Assembly: GCA_051953655.1 (NCBI GenBank)
Contig: JBQCIO010000310.1
Span: forward strand, 1 to 32,881
Origin: JBQCHF01 sp051953655
GTDB lineage: Bacteria; Actinomycetota; Actinomycetes; Motilibacterales; Motilibacteraceae
Length of the DNA: 32,881 nucleotides
Direction of reading: 5' to 3'
Positions 12,995 through 20,275 of this stretch are shown in pieces (the first letter of the stretch is position 1; each line of letters starts with the position of its first letter). The position numbers were made by a program, and so were the translations under genes. Under the pieces are notes generated by a model. That model saw only the letters and a list, made by a program, of their open reading frames with translations. It was not told where the DNA came from and made no database searches.

Positions 12995-15364
12995 ATGAAG
13001 CAGCACCTTCGACTGGACGCCCGGCCGGTGGCGGAGCCGGGGAACGTCGTCCAGGGCGAGCACTTCCGGATCACGGTCCTCGCCGACGGCCTGCTGCGGC
13101 TGGAGCACAGCGCGGACGGGGGTTTCGAGGACCGCCCCTCGCAGCTCGCCCTGCACCGCGACCTTCCGCCGGTGGAGTTCGAGCTGGAGGAGCGCGCCGG
13201 CCGGATCGAGCTGCGGACCGCCCGCCTGCACCTGGTCTACGACCGCGGGGAGTTCACCGCCCACGGGCTCTCGGTGCAGGCGCGCGGCAACATCAGCAGC
13301 TACCACAGCGTCTGGCACCACGGCGAGGCGCTGGACAACCTGGGCGGCACTGCGCGGACCCTCGACGGCGCGGACGGCCGGCTGCCGCTCGAGGACGGGG
13401 TCCTGTCCCGCAACGGCATCGCCGTCGTCGACGACTCCACTTCCCTGCTGCTCGAGCCCGACGGGACGCTGTCCCCGCGGCGTCCCGGCCGCACCGACCT
13501 CTACCTGTTCTGCTACGGACGCGACTACCGGCAGGCGCTGGCGGCGCTGTACGCGCTGTCCGGCAAGCAGCCGCTGCTGCCCCGGTTCGCCCTGGGGAAC
13601 TGGTGGAGCCGCTACCACCCCTACTCCGCCGATGAGTACCTGGCGCTGATGGACCGGTTCTCGGGCGAGGGACTGCCGTTCTCGGTCGGTGTCATCGACA
13701 TGGACTGGCACCTCACCGACGTACCTCTCGAGCACGGCAGCGGGTGGACGGGCTACACCTGGAACCGCGAGCTCTTCCCGGACCCGCCCTCGTTCCTGGC
13801 GGCGCTGCACGACCGGGGGCTACAGGTGGCGCTCAACGTGCACCCGGCGGACGGGATCCGCGCCTACGAGGACGCGTACGCCTCGATGGCGCTGGCGATG
13901 GGGATCGACCCGGAGAGCGGGAGGCCGGTGCGCTTCGAACCGGCCGACCCGGACTTCCTCGAGGCCTACCTGGAGGAGGTCCACCACCCGCACGAGCGCG
14001 ACGGCGTCGACTTCTGGTGGCTGGACTGGCAGTCCGGCACGCACTCCTCGGTGCCGGGGCTCGACCCGCTGTGGGTGCTCAACCACGTGCATTACCTCGA
14101 CTCCGCACGCGACGGCTCCCGACCGCTGACCTTCTCGCGCTACGCGGGCGTCGGCAGCCACCGCTACCCCGTGGGCTTCTCCGGCGACAGCGTCTCCAGC
14201 TGGGCGTCGCTGGCCTTCCAGCCGGAGTTCACGGCCACCGCTTCGAACGTCGGCTACGGCTGGTGGAGCCACGACATCGGCGGCCACTGGTTCGGGCACA
14301 AGGACGACGAGCTGACGGCCCGATGGGTGCAGCTGGGCGTCTTCTCCCCGGTCCTGCGGCTGCACTCGACGCGGGACGTCTTCAACAGCAAGGAACCGTG
14401 GCGCTTCGCCTCGCCCGCCCGTGAGGTGATGGGCGACTTCCTCCTCCTGCGCCACCGGCTGATCCCCTACCTGTACACGATGAACGTGCGGGCCCACGAG
14501 CAGGACGAGCCGCTCGTGCAGCCGATGTACTACGACGCGCCGTGGGAGGAGCAGGCCTACGCGGTGCCGAACCAGTTCCGCTTCGGCAGCGAGCTGGTCG
14601 TCGCGCCGATCACCGAGCCCCTGGACGAGGTGACGCAGCTGGCCCGGGCGCGGGCCTGGCTCCCACCCGGAACCTGGACCGACTTCTTCACCGGCACCGT
14701 CTACCGCGGCGGGCGGTCGGCCTACCTGCACCGAGGGCTGGACTCGTTGCCCGTGCTGGCCCGGGCCGGGGCCGTCGTGCCCCTTGCCGCAGACGAGACG
14801 ATCGGCAACGACACCGGCAACCCCGCGGCACTGGAGCTGCGGGTGTTCGCGGGTGCCGACGGCGAGTTCGTGCTGCGCGAGGACCGCGACGACGAGCGCT
14901 GGGCGAGCACGCGCATCGCGTTCGACGCCGGTTCGGGACAGGTGGTCGTCGAGCCGGTGCAGGGTGAGCGCTCGTCCGTGCCGGAGCAGCGGTCGTGGAG
15001 CTTCGTGCTCGTCGGCTTCGCCGCGGTCGAGCCCGCCGAGGTGCTCGTCGACGACGTGCGTTGTGGCGTGGACGTGCGTGAGGGGCCCGTGCCGGGCAGC
15101 GTGCGGGTCGCGGTGTCCGACGTCCCCGTCACCTCGCGGATCCTCGTCTCCCTGCGCGGAGACCTGTCGCCGGCCGCCAACGACGTCGAAGCCCGGCTGT
15201 TCGAGCTGCTGGACCGCAGCCACGCCGACTTCGCGGTGAAGAACGCTGTCTACGACGTCGTCCGCGGCTGCCACGACCCCAGGGACGCCTTGCTGCCGTT
15301 GCAGGCGCTGGACCTCCCGCCGCTGCTGCTCAGTGCGGTGACCGAGGTGCTGCTGGCCTCGTGA
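12995..15364 (+). CDS. Glycoside hydrolase family 31 (alpha-glucosidase/alpha-xylosidase type)
   Basis: A 789-residue GH31 enzyme without signal peptide, hence cytoplasmic. An N-terminal beta-sandwich (~1-185) precedes the (beta/alpha)8 barrel that starts near LPRFALGNWWSRYHPYS. The barrel carries VGVIDMDWH, nucleophile D344 in FWWLDWQ and a probable acid/base D398 in GFSGDSVSSW, then YGWWSHDIGGH. Beta-sandwich C-terminal domains follow from ~580 (WLPPGTWTDFFTG). GH31 enzymes cleave alpha-glucosidic or alpha-xylosidic ends with retention; the exact specificity is not readable. About 60 extra C-terminal residues (LFELLDRSHADFAVKNAVYD onward) form a small helical extension. The ATG is preceded by a weak GGGACCGAG. 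No transporter is adjacent, so it acts on intracellular oligosaccharides. Confidence 0.92.
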   Translation: MKQHLRLDARPVAEPGNVVQGEHFRITVLADGLLRLEHSADGGFEDRPSQLALHRDLPPVEFELEERAGRIELRTARLHLVYDRGEFTAHGLSVQARGNISSYHSVWHHGEALDNLGGTARTLDGADGRLPLEDGVLSRNGIAVVDDSTSLLLEPDGTLSPRRPGRTDLYLFCYGRDYRQALAALYALSGKQPLLPRFALGNWWSRYHPYSADEYLALMDRFSGEGLPFSVGVIDMDWHLTDVPLEHGSGWTGYTWNRELFPDPPSFLAALHDRGLQVALNVHPADGIRAYEDAYASMALAMGIDPESGRPVRFEPADPDFLEAYLEEVHHPHERDGVDFWWLDWQSGTHSSVPGLDPLWVLNHVHYLDSARDGSRPLTFSRYAGVGSHRYPVGFSGDSVSSWASLAFQPEFTATASNVGYGWWSHDIGGHWFGHKDDELTARWVQLGVFSPVLRLHSTRDVFNSKEPWRFASPAREVMGDFLLLRHRLIPYLYTMNVRAHEQDEPLVQPMYYDAPWEEQAYAVPNQFRFGSELVVAPITEPLDEVTQLARARAWLPPGTWTDFFTGTVYRGGRSAYLHRGLDSLPVLARAGAVVPLAADETIGNDTGNPAALELRVFAGADGEFVLREDRDDERWASTRIAFDAGSGQVVVEPVQGERSSVPEQRSWSFVLVGFAAVEPAEVLVDDVRCGVDVREGPVPGSVRVAVSDVPVTSRILVSLRGDLSPAANDVEARLFELLDRSHADFAVKNAVYDVVRGCHDPRDALLPLQALDLPPLLLSAVTEVLLAS

Positions 15365-15387
15365 GCGACGGGCCACGGGAGCAGGTC

Positions 15388-15393
15388 TAGCCT
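15388..15393 (+). promoter_or_regulatory. Probable -10 hexamer TAGCCT
   Basis: TAGCCT lies 37 bp upstream of the aldolase-like start at 15431, in the 66-bp gap after the GH31 gene. It fits the actinobacterial TANNNT -10 and would start a leadered transcript for the aldolase-Nudix pair. No convincing -35 is seen. Confidence 0.4.
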
Positions 15394-15430
15394 CAGCGGG
15401 CACATCGACGGCAGACGGAGAGGATGGGCG

Positions 15431-16516
15431 ATGCTCGGCGAGGACGAGACCAAGGAGCTGCTGAGCAGCTGCACCCGATTCCTCGCAGGGCACGGGCCGA
15501 CCCGGCCGGCCGACGCGCTCGCGGCCATCCCCGCGGACGTGGAGCCCGACCGCTACGGCGCCGGCGGCGTGGTGGCCGAGCTGGAGGCCGAGGTGTGCCG
15601 GCTGCTGGGCAAGCCCGCCGCGGTGTTCCTGCCGAGCGGCACGATGGCCCAGCAGAGCGTGCTGCGGGTGCATGCGGACCGGCGGGGGCGTCGCACCGTG
15701 GTGTGGCACCCGCACTGCCACCTGGACCGGCACGAGGACCACGCCTACCAGCGGCTGCATGGGCTCGTCGGCCGTCCGGTCGGGTCGCTCGACCGGCTGC
15801 TGCAGCTCCCCGACCTGACGGCTCTCGGCGAGGCGCCGGGCGCCTTGCTGCTCGAGCTCCCGCAGCGCGACCTCGGCGGCGACCAGCCGGCCTGGGACGA
15901 CGTCCTCGCCCAGGTCGAGTGGGCGCACGGGCGCGGCGCCGCCGCACACCTCGACGGCGCCCGCATCTGGGAGTCGGCCGCCGGCTACGGCAAGACCCCG
16001 GCCGAGGTGGCCGCTCCGTTCGACAGCGTCTACGTCTCGTTCTACAAGGGCATCGGCGCCCTCGCCGGGTGCGCGGTGGCAGGTGAGCCCGACGTCGTGG
16101 CCGAGGTGCGCGAGTGGCGGCACCGGATGGGCGGCACCCTGTGGGGGCTGTGGCCGCTGGCCGCCTCCGCGCTGGCCAACCTGCGCACCCGACTGCCTCG
16201 GATGGGCGACTACCTGGCGCACGCCCGCGCCATCGCCGACGCCGTGCGCGACCTGCCCGGCGTGCAGGTCATCCCCGACCCGCCGCGGACCCCGATGATG
16301 CACCTGCTCCTGCACGCCGACGACGAGCAGCTGACCAGCGCAGTCCGACGCCTGGCGCAGGAGGACGGGCTCGCGACCTTCCCGCGCTGGACGCCGACCG
16401 GGCTGCCCGGCGTCCAGCGGGTGGAGCTGTCCGTCGGCGACGCCACCATGGACCTCACTCCCACCGAGGTGCGGGAGGCCCTCGCCGCGCTGGTGGGCGG
16501 GCAGTCGCAGCGGTGA
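15431..16516 (+). CDS. PLP-dependent beta-eliminating lyase / threonine-aldolase-like enzyme
   Basis: A 361-residue fold-type I PLP enzyme of the Beta_elim_lyase (low-specificity threonine aldolase) family. Visible landmarks are YGAGGVVAELEAEV near the N terminus, PSGTMAQQ (phosphate-binding turn), HLDGARIWE (Asp pairing with the pyridine nitrogen, Arg nearby) and the Schiff-base lysine K206 in VSFYKGIGALAG. Threonine aldolases cleave L-(allo)threonine to glycine and acetaldehyde. The usual SxSK lysine context is replaced by SFYK here, and HPHCHLDRHEDHAY differs from the canonical active-site His stretch, so a related beta-hydroxy-amino-acid substrate is equally possible. GGAGAGGA precedes the ATG. 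Its stop overlaps the Nudix start (GTGA). Confidence 0.85.
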   Translation: MLGEDETKELLSSCTRFLAGHGPTRPADALAAIPADVEPDRYGAGGVVAELEAEVCRLLGKPAAVFLPSGTMAQQSVLRVHADRRGRRTVVWHPHCHLDRHEDHAYQRLHGLVGRPVGSLDRLLQLPDLTALGEAPGALLLELPQRDLGGDQPAWDDVLAQVEWAHGRGAAAHLDGARIWESAAGYGKTPAEVAAPFDSVYVSFYKGIGALAGCAVAGEPDVVAEVREWRHRMGGTLWGLWPLAASALANLRTRLPRMGDYLAHARAIADAVRDLPGVQVIPDPPRTPMMHLLLHADDEQLTSAVRRLAQEDGLATFPRWTPTGLPGVQRVELSVGDATMDLTPTEVREALAALVGGQSQR

Positions 16517-16926
16517 AGGCCGTCGTGATGGTCGGCCTGGTCGACCCCCGTGGCTGGGTCCTCCTGCAGGAGCGGGACGAGCACGCGCCCGTCGAGCCGG
16601 ACAAGTGGTGCCTGGTCGGTGGCGGGGTGGAGGACGGCGAATCCCCTGAGGCGGCGGCCTACCGAGAGCTGCAGGAGGAGACCGGGATCCTCTGCGACGA
16701 CCTCGTCTCGCTGGGACGGCACCAGCTCCCCTGCCGCTTCCACGGTCGTGACCAGATCGATCTCTTCACCGCGCGCACGACCGTCCCGCAGGATGCTGTG
16801 GTCTGCGGCGAGGGACGGCAGATCGTGTTCGTCGACCCACGCGCCATCCCGACCCTGGATCTCACCGCGAGCAGCCGGGCCCTGCTCCCGCTGGTCCTCG
16901 ACGGCATGCCGCCGATCGGCACATGA
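16513..16926 (+). CDS. Nudix hydrolase
   Basis: A 137-residue Nudix protein. The Nudix box at about residues 36-58 reads GGVEDGESPEAAAYRELQEE followed by TGI and fits Gx5Ex7REUxEExGU, so the Mg-binding helix is intact. These enzymes hydrolyse nucleoside diphosphates linked to another moiety; the substrate is not predictable from this sequence. The GTG start overlaps the TGA of the aldolase-like gene, so the two proteins are made together. The next gene is a nucleoside-deoxyribosyltransferase-like protein 51 bp downstream, hinting at nucleotide turnover. Confidence 0.9.
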   Translation: MKAVVMVGLVDPRGWVLLQERDEHAPVEPDKWCLVGGGVEDGESPEAAAYRELQEETGILCDDLVSLGRHQLPCRFHGRDQIDLFTARTTVPQDAVVCGEGRQIVFVDPRAIPTLDLTASSRALLPLVLDGMPPIGT

Positions 16927-16977
16927 TGCGTCGCCCGCTCCCTGCGGAGGCGCCGATCGACCCGAAGGACGCCAGCC

Positions 16978-17292
16978 GTGCCCGACCGGCTTGAGATCTT
17001 CTGCATCTGCGGCTCCGCCCGCTTCTTCGACGCGATGCTCGCGGCGAACCGCGACCTGACCTTCGCGGGTGCCATCGTCCTCGCACCGGGCGTCTTCGCC
17101 GGACGCGGACCGGACGAGAAGATCCCCGACGAGCAGAAGGCCAGGCTCGACGCACTCCACCTGCGCAAGATCGACCTGGCCGACCGGGTCCTGGTGGTCA
17201 ACCCCGGCGGGTACATCGGCGAGTCCACGAGCCGCGAGATCGCGTACGCCCGCGACACCGGCAAGCCGGTCTCGTTCACCGATCCCGTCTGA
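16978..17292 (+). CDS. Nucleoside 2-deoxyribosyltransferase-like small protein
   Basis: A 104-residue Rossmann-like protein. ICGSARFFDAM near the N terminus and DLADRVLVVNPGGYIGESTSREIAYARDTGKPV near the C terminus match short proteins of actinobacteria and their phages related to nucleoside 2-deoxyribosyltransferases; the ESTSRE Glu corresponds to the likely catalytic or ribose-binding region. Such folds act on nucleoside N-glycosidic bonds, but activity is unproven for this short group. It starts with GTG, with GAAGGA upstream. Probably co-transcribed with the Nudix gene. Confidence 0.75.
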   Translation: MPDRLEIFCICGSARFFDAMLAANRDLTFAGAIVLAPGVFAGRGPDEKIPDEQKARLDALHLRKIDLADRVLVVNPGGYIGESTSREIAYARDTGKPVSFTDPV

Positions 17293-17372
17293 CCTGCGCC
17301 GGGCCGACTCCTGTACGACCGAGCCGCGCGGCGATCCGGGCACGGCGGTCGCCGCTCGAACGGAAGCACCAG

Positions 17373-19058
17373 TCAGAACGGCGGTGGCTCGTCGGGGTCG
17401 CCGGTGGTGCCCCAGCCTTGACCGATCTCGGGCAGGAGTCGGTGGGGTTCGCGCCGGTACTGGTGCCCGGAGTGGGTGATGACGCGGTGGCCGCCGTCGT
17501 CGTCTCGGACGACGTCGAGGTGCCGGTGCGTCTTGAGCTGGTGGGTGGTCTTGCACTCGGGGTGCAAGTTGTCTTCGCTGGTCGGGCCGCCCGCGGGCTT
17601 GCTGTTCGGGTCTTCGGGGTCGGGTGGTGGTCTCCATTCCTCGAGGTGGTCGTCCTCGGCCCATTCGACGGGTGAGTCGCACCAGGGGGCGACGCAGGTG
17701 GGCTTGGTGACGATCAGCCAGTCCCGGATCGCGGCGGTGGGCTTGTACCGCTGGACGCTCAGGGTCTGTCCGGTGTGGTCGACGAGCGCGAGGAGCCAGG
17801 ACTTCGCTCCGGCGACCAGGTCGCGCAGCACTGGGGCTGGGAGGGTGCCGTAGCCGCGCAGCTCGCCCGGGTTGTTCGCGAGCCCGAACGCGGTCTCCGC
17901 GCTGAGCACGACGACGGGGAGGACTTCCCGCTCTTTGGCGATGAGGGGTGCGCCGTCGTGGGCGGCGAGGGTGCCGCGCTCGGCCAGGTCCGCGAGGGCG
18001 TCGAACTTCCACGCCGCCAGACCTTGCTTGACCACCTGCTGGCGGTGCTTCCTCGCCGCCTGCCACACCTCGAGAGCGGCGACGTGCTCGCGGGAGCCCT
18101 CGCCGTGCTGCTTCCACGCCGCCCGCATGGCGAGCTGCGCGTCCTGCTCGGCGGCCTTCGCTCCCGAGCGGGCCTTGTCCCGCATCCACCGGGCATGCCC
18201 GTCGACGAGCTGCGCGATCCGGTGCACCTGAGTGGGGTCTGAGACCGCACGGAGACTGGACTCGCGCACCAGCGTGCGCCCGTCGGCGTCATCGGTGTCG
18301 ACCTGGTCGTGCCACACCTCGACCCGGCGGCCCTTGCGCGCCTTGGCATGCTCGAGGGCGCCCCGGTCGGGCAGCAGCTTGGCCAGGACCCGGTCGATGT
18401 GCCGCTGCAGCTCCTTCGTCGTGGACGTCGCCACCTTCGGGAGCACGAGGTCGAGGACCTCGGCCAGCAGCTCCTCGGGCACGGCGCGGGTGGAGGTGCG
18501 CAGCACGTGCCACTGCTGACGGGTCATCACCCCCGCGAGCATCAGCTCCCGCGCCCGGACGTAAGGGCCGTCGAGCTGGCGGGCCTGCTCGGCGACGGCG
18601 TACATCCCGGCCGGGGACAGCCGCATCCCCAGGCGCAGCTCCTCCCGGCGGCATCGGGCCGCCATCTCGACCGGGTCCTCCCACTCGGCCATGCGCCGGT
18701 CCATGTCCTCCTCGGAGCTCGGCTCCTCGCCCATGCCTTCCGGCCCCGGGTCCTTGATGTGCGGGGACGCGTCCCCGAGCGAGGCGTCCCGCTCGGCGCG
18801 CAGCGCCCCCGCGACCGCCCGCAGGTGCCGGCCCTCGGCAGCAGCGACCCCGGCCTTGGTCGCGGCGGTCAAAAGGACCCGGTCGTACATCCGCAACGTC
18901 GAGGCGTCGAGCTCGTTGAGCAGGTCCGCCACCCCACGTCCCAGCGGGTTCTGGACCGCGAACCGCAGCTGCTGCGTCAACCCGACGCACTCAGCCAGCG
19001 AGCCGGGAAGGACGTCGCAGTCGACGTCCTTCTCCTGCACCGGCTGACCGTGAACCAT
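17373..19058 (-). CDS. DUF222 / HNH endonuclease-domain protein (13E12-type)
   Basis: A 561-residue protein. The N-terminal ~330 residues are the helical, Arg/Glu-rich DUF222 region (CRREELRLGMRLSPAGMYAVAEQARQL, TRQQWHVL, ELQRHIDRVLAKLLPDRGALEHAKARKGRRV). A C-terminal HNH nuclease motif follows: C455 and C460 (CVAPWC), DDHLEEW with H471, N493 in GGPTSEDNL, then C498 and H502. HNH enzymes cut DNA with a single metal; these proteins are multicopy in many actinobacteria and are often regarded as remnants of mobile elements, but no ends, repeats or partner integrase are visible here. The ATG at 19058 lacks a strong ribosome site. It is isolated on both sides. Confidence 0.88.
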   Translation of the reverse strand: MVHGQPVQEKDVDCDVLPGSLAECVGLTQQLRFAVQNPLGRGVADLLNELDASTLRMYDRVLLTAATKAGVAAAEGRHLRAVAGALRAERDASLGDASPHIKDPGPEGMGEEPSSEEDMDRRMAEWEDPVEMAARCRREELRLGMRLSPAGMYAVAEQARQLDGPYVRARELMLAGVMTRQQWHVLRTSTRAVPEELLAEVLDLVLPKVATSTTKELQRHIDRVLAKLLPDRGALEHAKARKGRRVEVWHDQVDTDDADGRTLVRESSLRAVSDPTQVHRIAQLVDGHARWMRDKARSGAKAAEQDAQLAMRAAWKQHGEGSREHVAALEVWQAARKHRQQVVKQGLAAWKFDALADLAERGTLAAHDGAPLIAKEREVLPVVVLSAETAFGLANNPGELRGYGTLPAPVLRDLVAGAKSWLLALVDHTGQTLSVQRYKPTAAIRDWLIVTKPTCVAPWCDSPVEWAEDDHLEEWRPPPDPEDPNSKPAGGPTSEDNLHPECKTTHQLKTHRHLDVVRDDDGGHRVITHSGHQYRREPHRLLPEIGQGWGTTGDPDEPPPF

Positions 19059-19401
19059 GAGACGAGACTAGGCAACGGCTCCGACAGTTCTCGTTCTCAG
19101 ACAAAGAGAGTCAGGGCCACTGAGGTCACGAGTCGGCAAAGAACCCACGCCAGCAGCGAGAACAGCCCGGACCCGTCCGAATCTTGATGCCCCCGCACGC
19201 TCAGCCCGGGTGCACCAGGTCTCAGGATCCGGGAAAAACCGGCGGCCGGCAAAGAGAACCGGCCACTCGCCGGACCGCTCCCGTCGCCAGCCGCCTTGGA
19301 CCCGACTACAGCACGACGTGCGACCCGGCAACCTCGCCATTCCTGCATGATCACGGAACAGGGGCGGTCATTCCCCCCAGCCACAGCCGGGAGGAGCCAT
19401 T
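19059..19401. other. 343-bp non-coding gap
   Basis: The gap lies between the starts of the HNH gene and the end of the HAD gene. It is visibly less G+C-rich than its surroundings (for example CAGACAAAGAGAGTCAGGG near 19097). No reading frame with a ribosome site, no tRNA fold and no strong hairpin is seen. It presumably holds the HNH-gene promoter. Confidence 0.5.
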
Positions 19402-20049
19402 TCACAGCGCCGCGATGGTGCCCGGCAGCTGACGCATGTCGGTGATGACCTGCGCTCCCAGTTCCAGAAGCCGGGCTGCGTCGGTGACGCCTCCTCCGTA
19501 GCCGACGACGCGCATGCCTGCAGCCTGCGCCGCGGCCACGCCGTGGACGCTGTCCTCGACCACGACACACGCGCGCGGTTCGAACCCCATCTTCTCGGCG
19601 GCGAGAAGGAACAGGTCCGGCGCCGGCTTCCCCCGACTCACCTCGGTCGCACTGAACACCCGACCCTCGAAGCGGGGCAGCAGGCCCGTGAGGCCGAGGG
19701 TGAACCGCATCTTCTCGTGCGTTCCGCTCGACGCCACGCACGTCGGCCCTTCGATGTCATCAAGGGCCTCCACGATGCCGTCGACAGGCTGCAGAGCCTG
19801 CATGAACGCCCGGCGGTAGCGGGGTTCGGCGGCCTCGTCCCAGCCGGGTGGAAGGGGACGACCCAGATGCCGCGTCACTTCCTCGTGGAAGAACCTGTTC
19901 GACCGACCCACGAAACGTTCCACGATGTCCTCGGTGCTCAGTTCCCACCCCAACTCCGAGAGCAACTGCCGGTCCACTTCGACGGACAGGCGTTCGCTGT
20001 CGACCAGCACTCCGTCGCAGTCGAAGATGACCAGATCGACTGCCGTCAC
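19402..20049 (-). CDS. HAD-superfamily (subclass IA) sugar-phosphatase-like hydrolase
   Basis: A 215-residue haloacid-dehalogenase-type phosphatase. Motif I FDCDGVLVDSE gives nucleophile D10 and acid/base D12; motif II is VASSGTHEKM, motif III the Lys in RGKPAPDLFL and motif IV VVVEDSVHG. A helical cap lies between about residues 18 and 85. It most resembles YieH/phosphoglucomutase-like subclass IA members acting on small sugar phosphates. The GTG at 20049 was chosen since the HAD fold begins right after it; ATG codons at 20127 and 20133 add 26-28 poorly structured residues. It diverges from the DUF2264 gene, with a LacI-type operator in between, so co-regulation with the sugar island is likely. 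Confidence 0.85.
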   Translation of the reverse strand: MTAVDLVIFDCDGVLVDSERLSVEVDRQLLSELGWELSTEDIVERFVGRSNRFFHEEVTRHLGRPLPPGWDEAAEPRYRRAFMQALQPVDGIVEALDDIEGPTCVASSGTHEKMRFTLGLTGLLPRFEGRVFSATEVSRGKPAPDLFLLAAEKMGFEPRACVVVEDSVHGVAAAQAAGMRVVGYGGGVTDAARLLELGAQVITDMRQLPGTIAAL

Positions 20050-20194
20050 GAGTGGACCGTGGCGAGCCGGGCACGAGCTGAGGGGTAGGACGTCTGCTGC
20101 GGCGAAGACACGCGCGAATGCTCTCATCGACAAGCGGCGCCTGACCCACCGGGTCGTACAGCGCTACCGCAGCCTCTTCCAACTCACCCACGCT

Positions 20195-20210
20195 TGGAGA
20201 GCGCTTTCCA
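20195..20210. promoter_or_regulatory. LacI-type operator candidate, AGCGCT core (site A)
   Basis: TGGAGAGCGCTTTCCA is a near-perfect 16-bp palindrome (one unmatched pair) with a central CG, the hallmark of LacI-family operators. It lies 66 bp before the DUF2264 start and upstream of the divergent HAD gene. It matches 13 of 16 positions of the site at 23241. Confidence 0.7.
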
Positions 20211-20275
20211 GCGGCCGCTCGACCTGCCATGCTGGCCACCACATCAGCGAGGACGAGCCGAGCGAAGGATCCGAC

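Noticed and set aside
17373..19058. HNH/DUF222 gene as evidence of an intact mobile element or homing system.
   Set aside because: No terminal repeats, target duplication, integrase or intron/intein boundary can be seen; the family is widespread as single genes.
19577..19588. GGTTCGAACCCC, which resembles a tRNA T-arm.
   Set aside because: It lies inside the HAD coding sequence (encoding part of GFEPRA on the other strand). No acceptor, D or anticodon arms can be formed around it.
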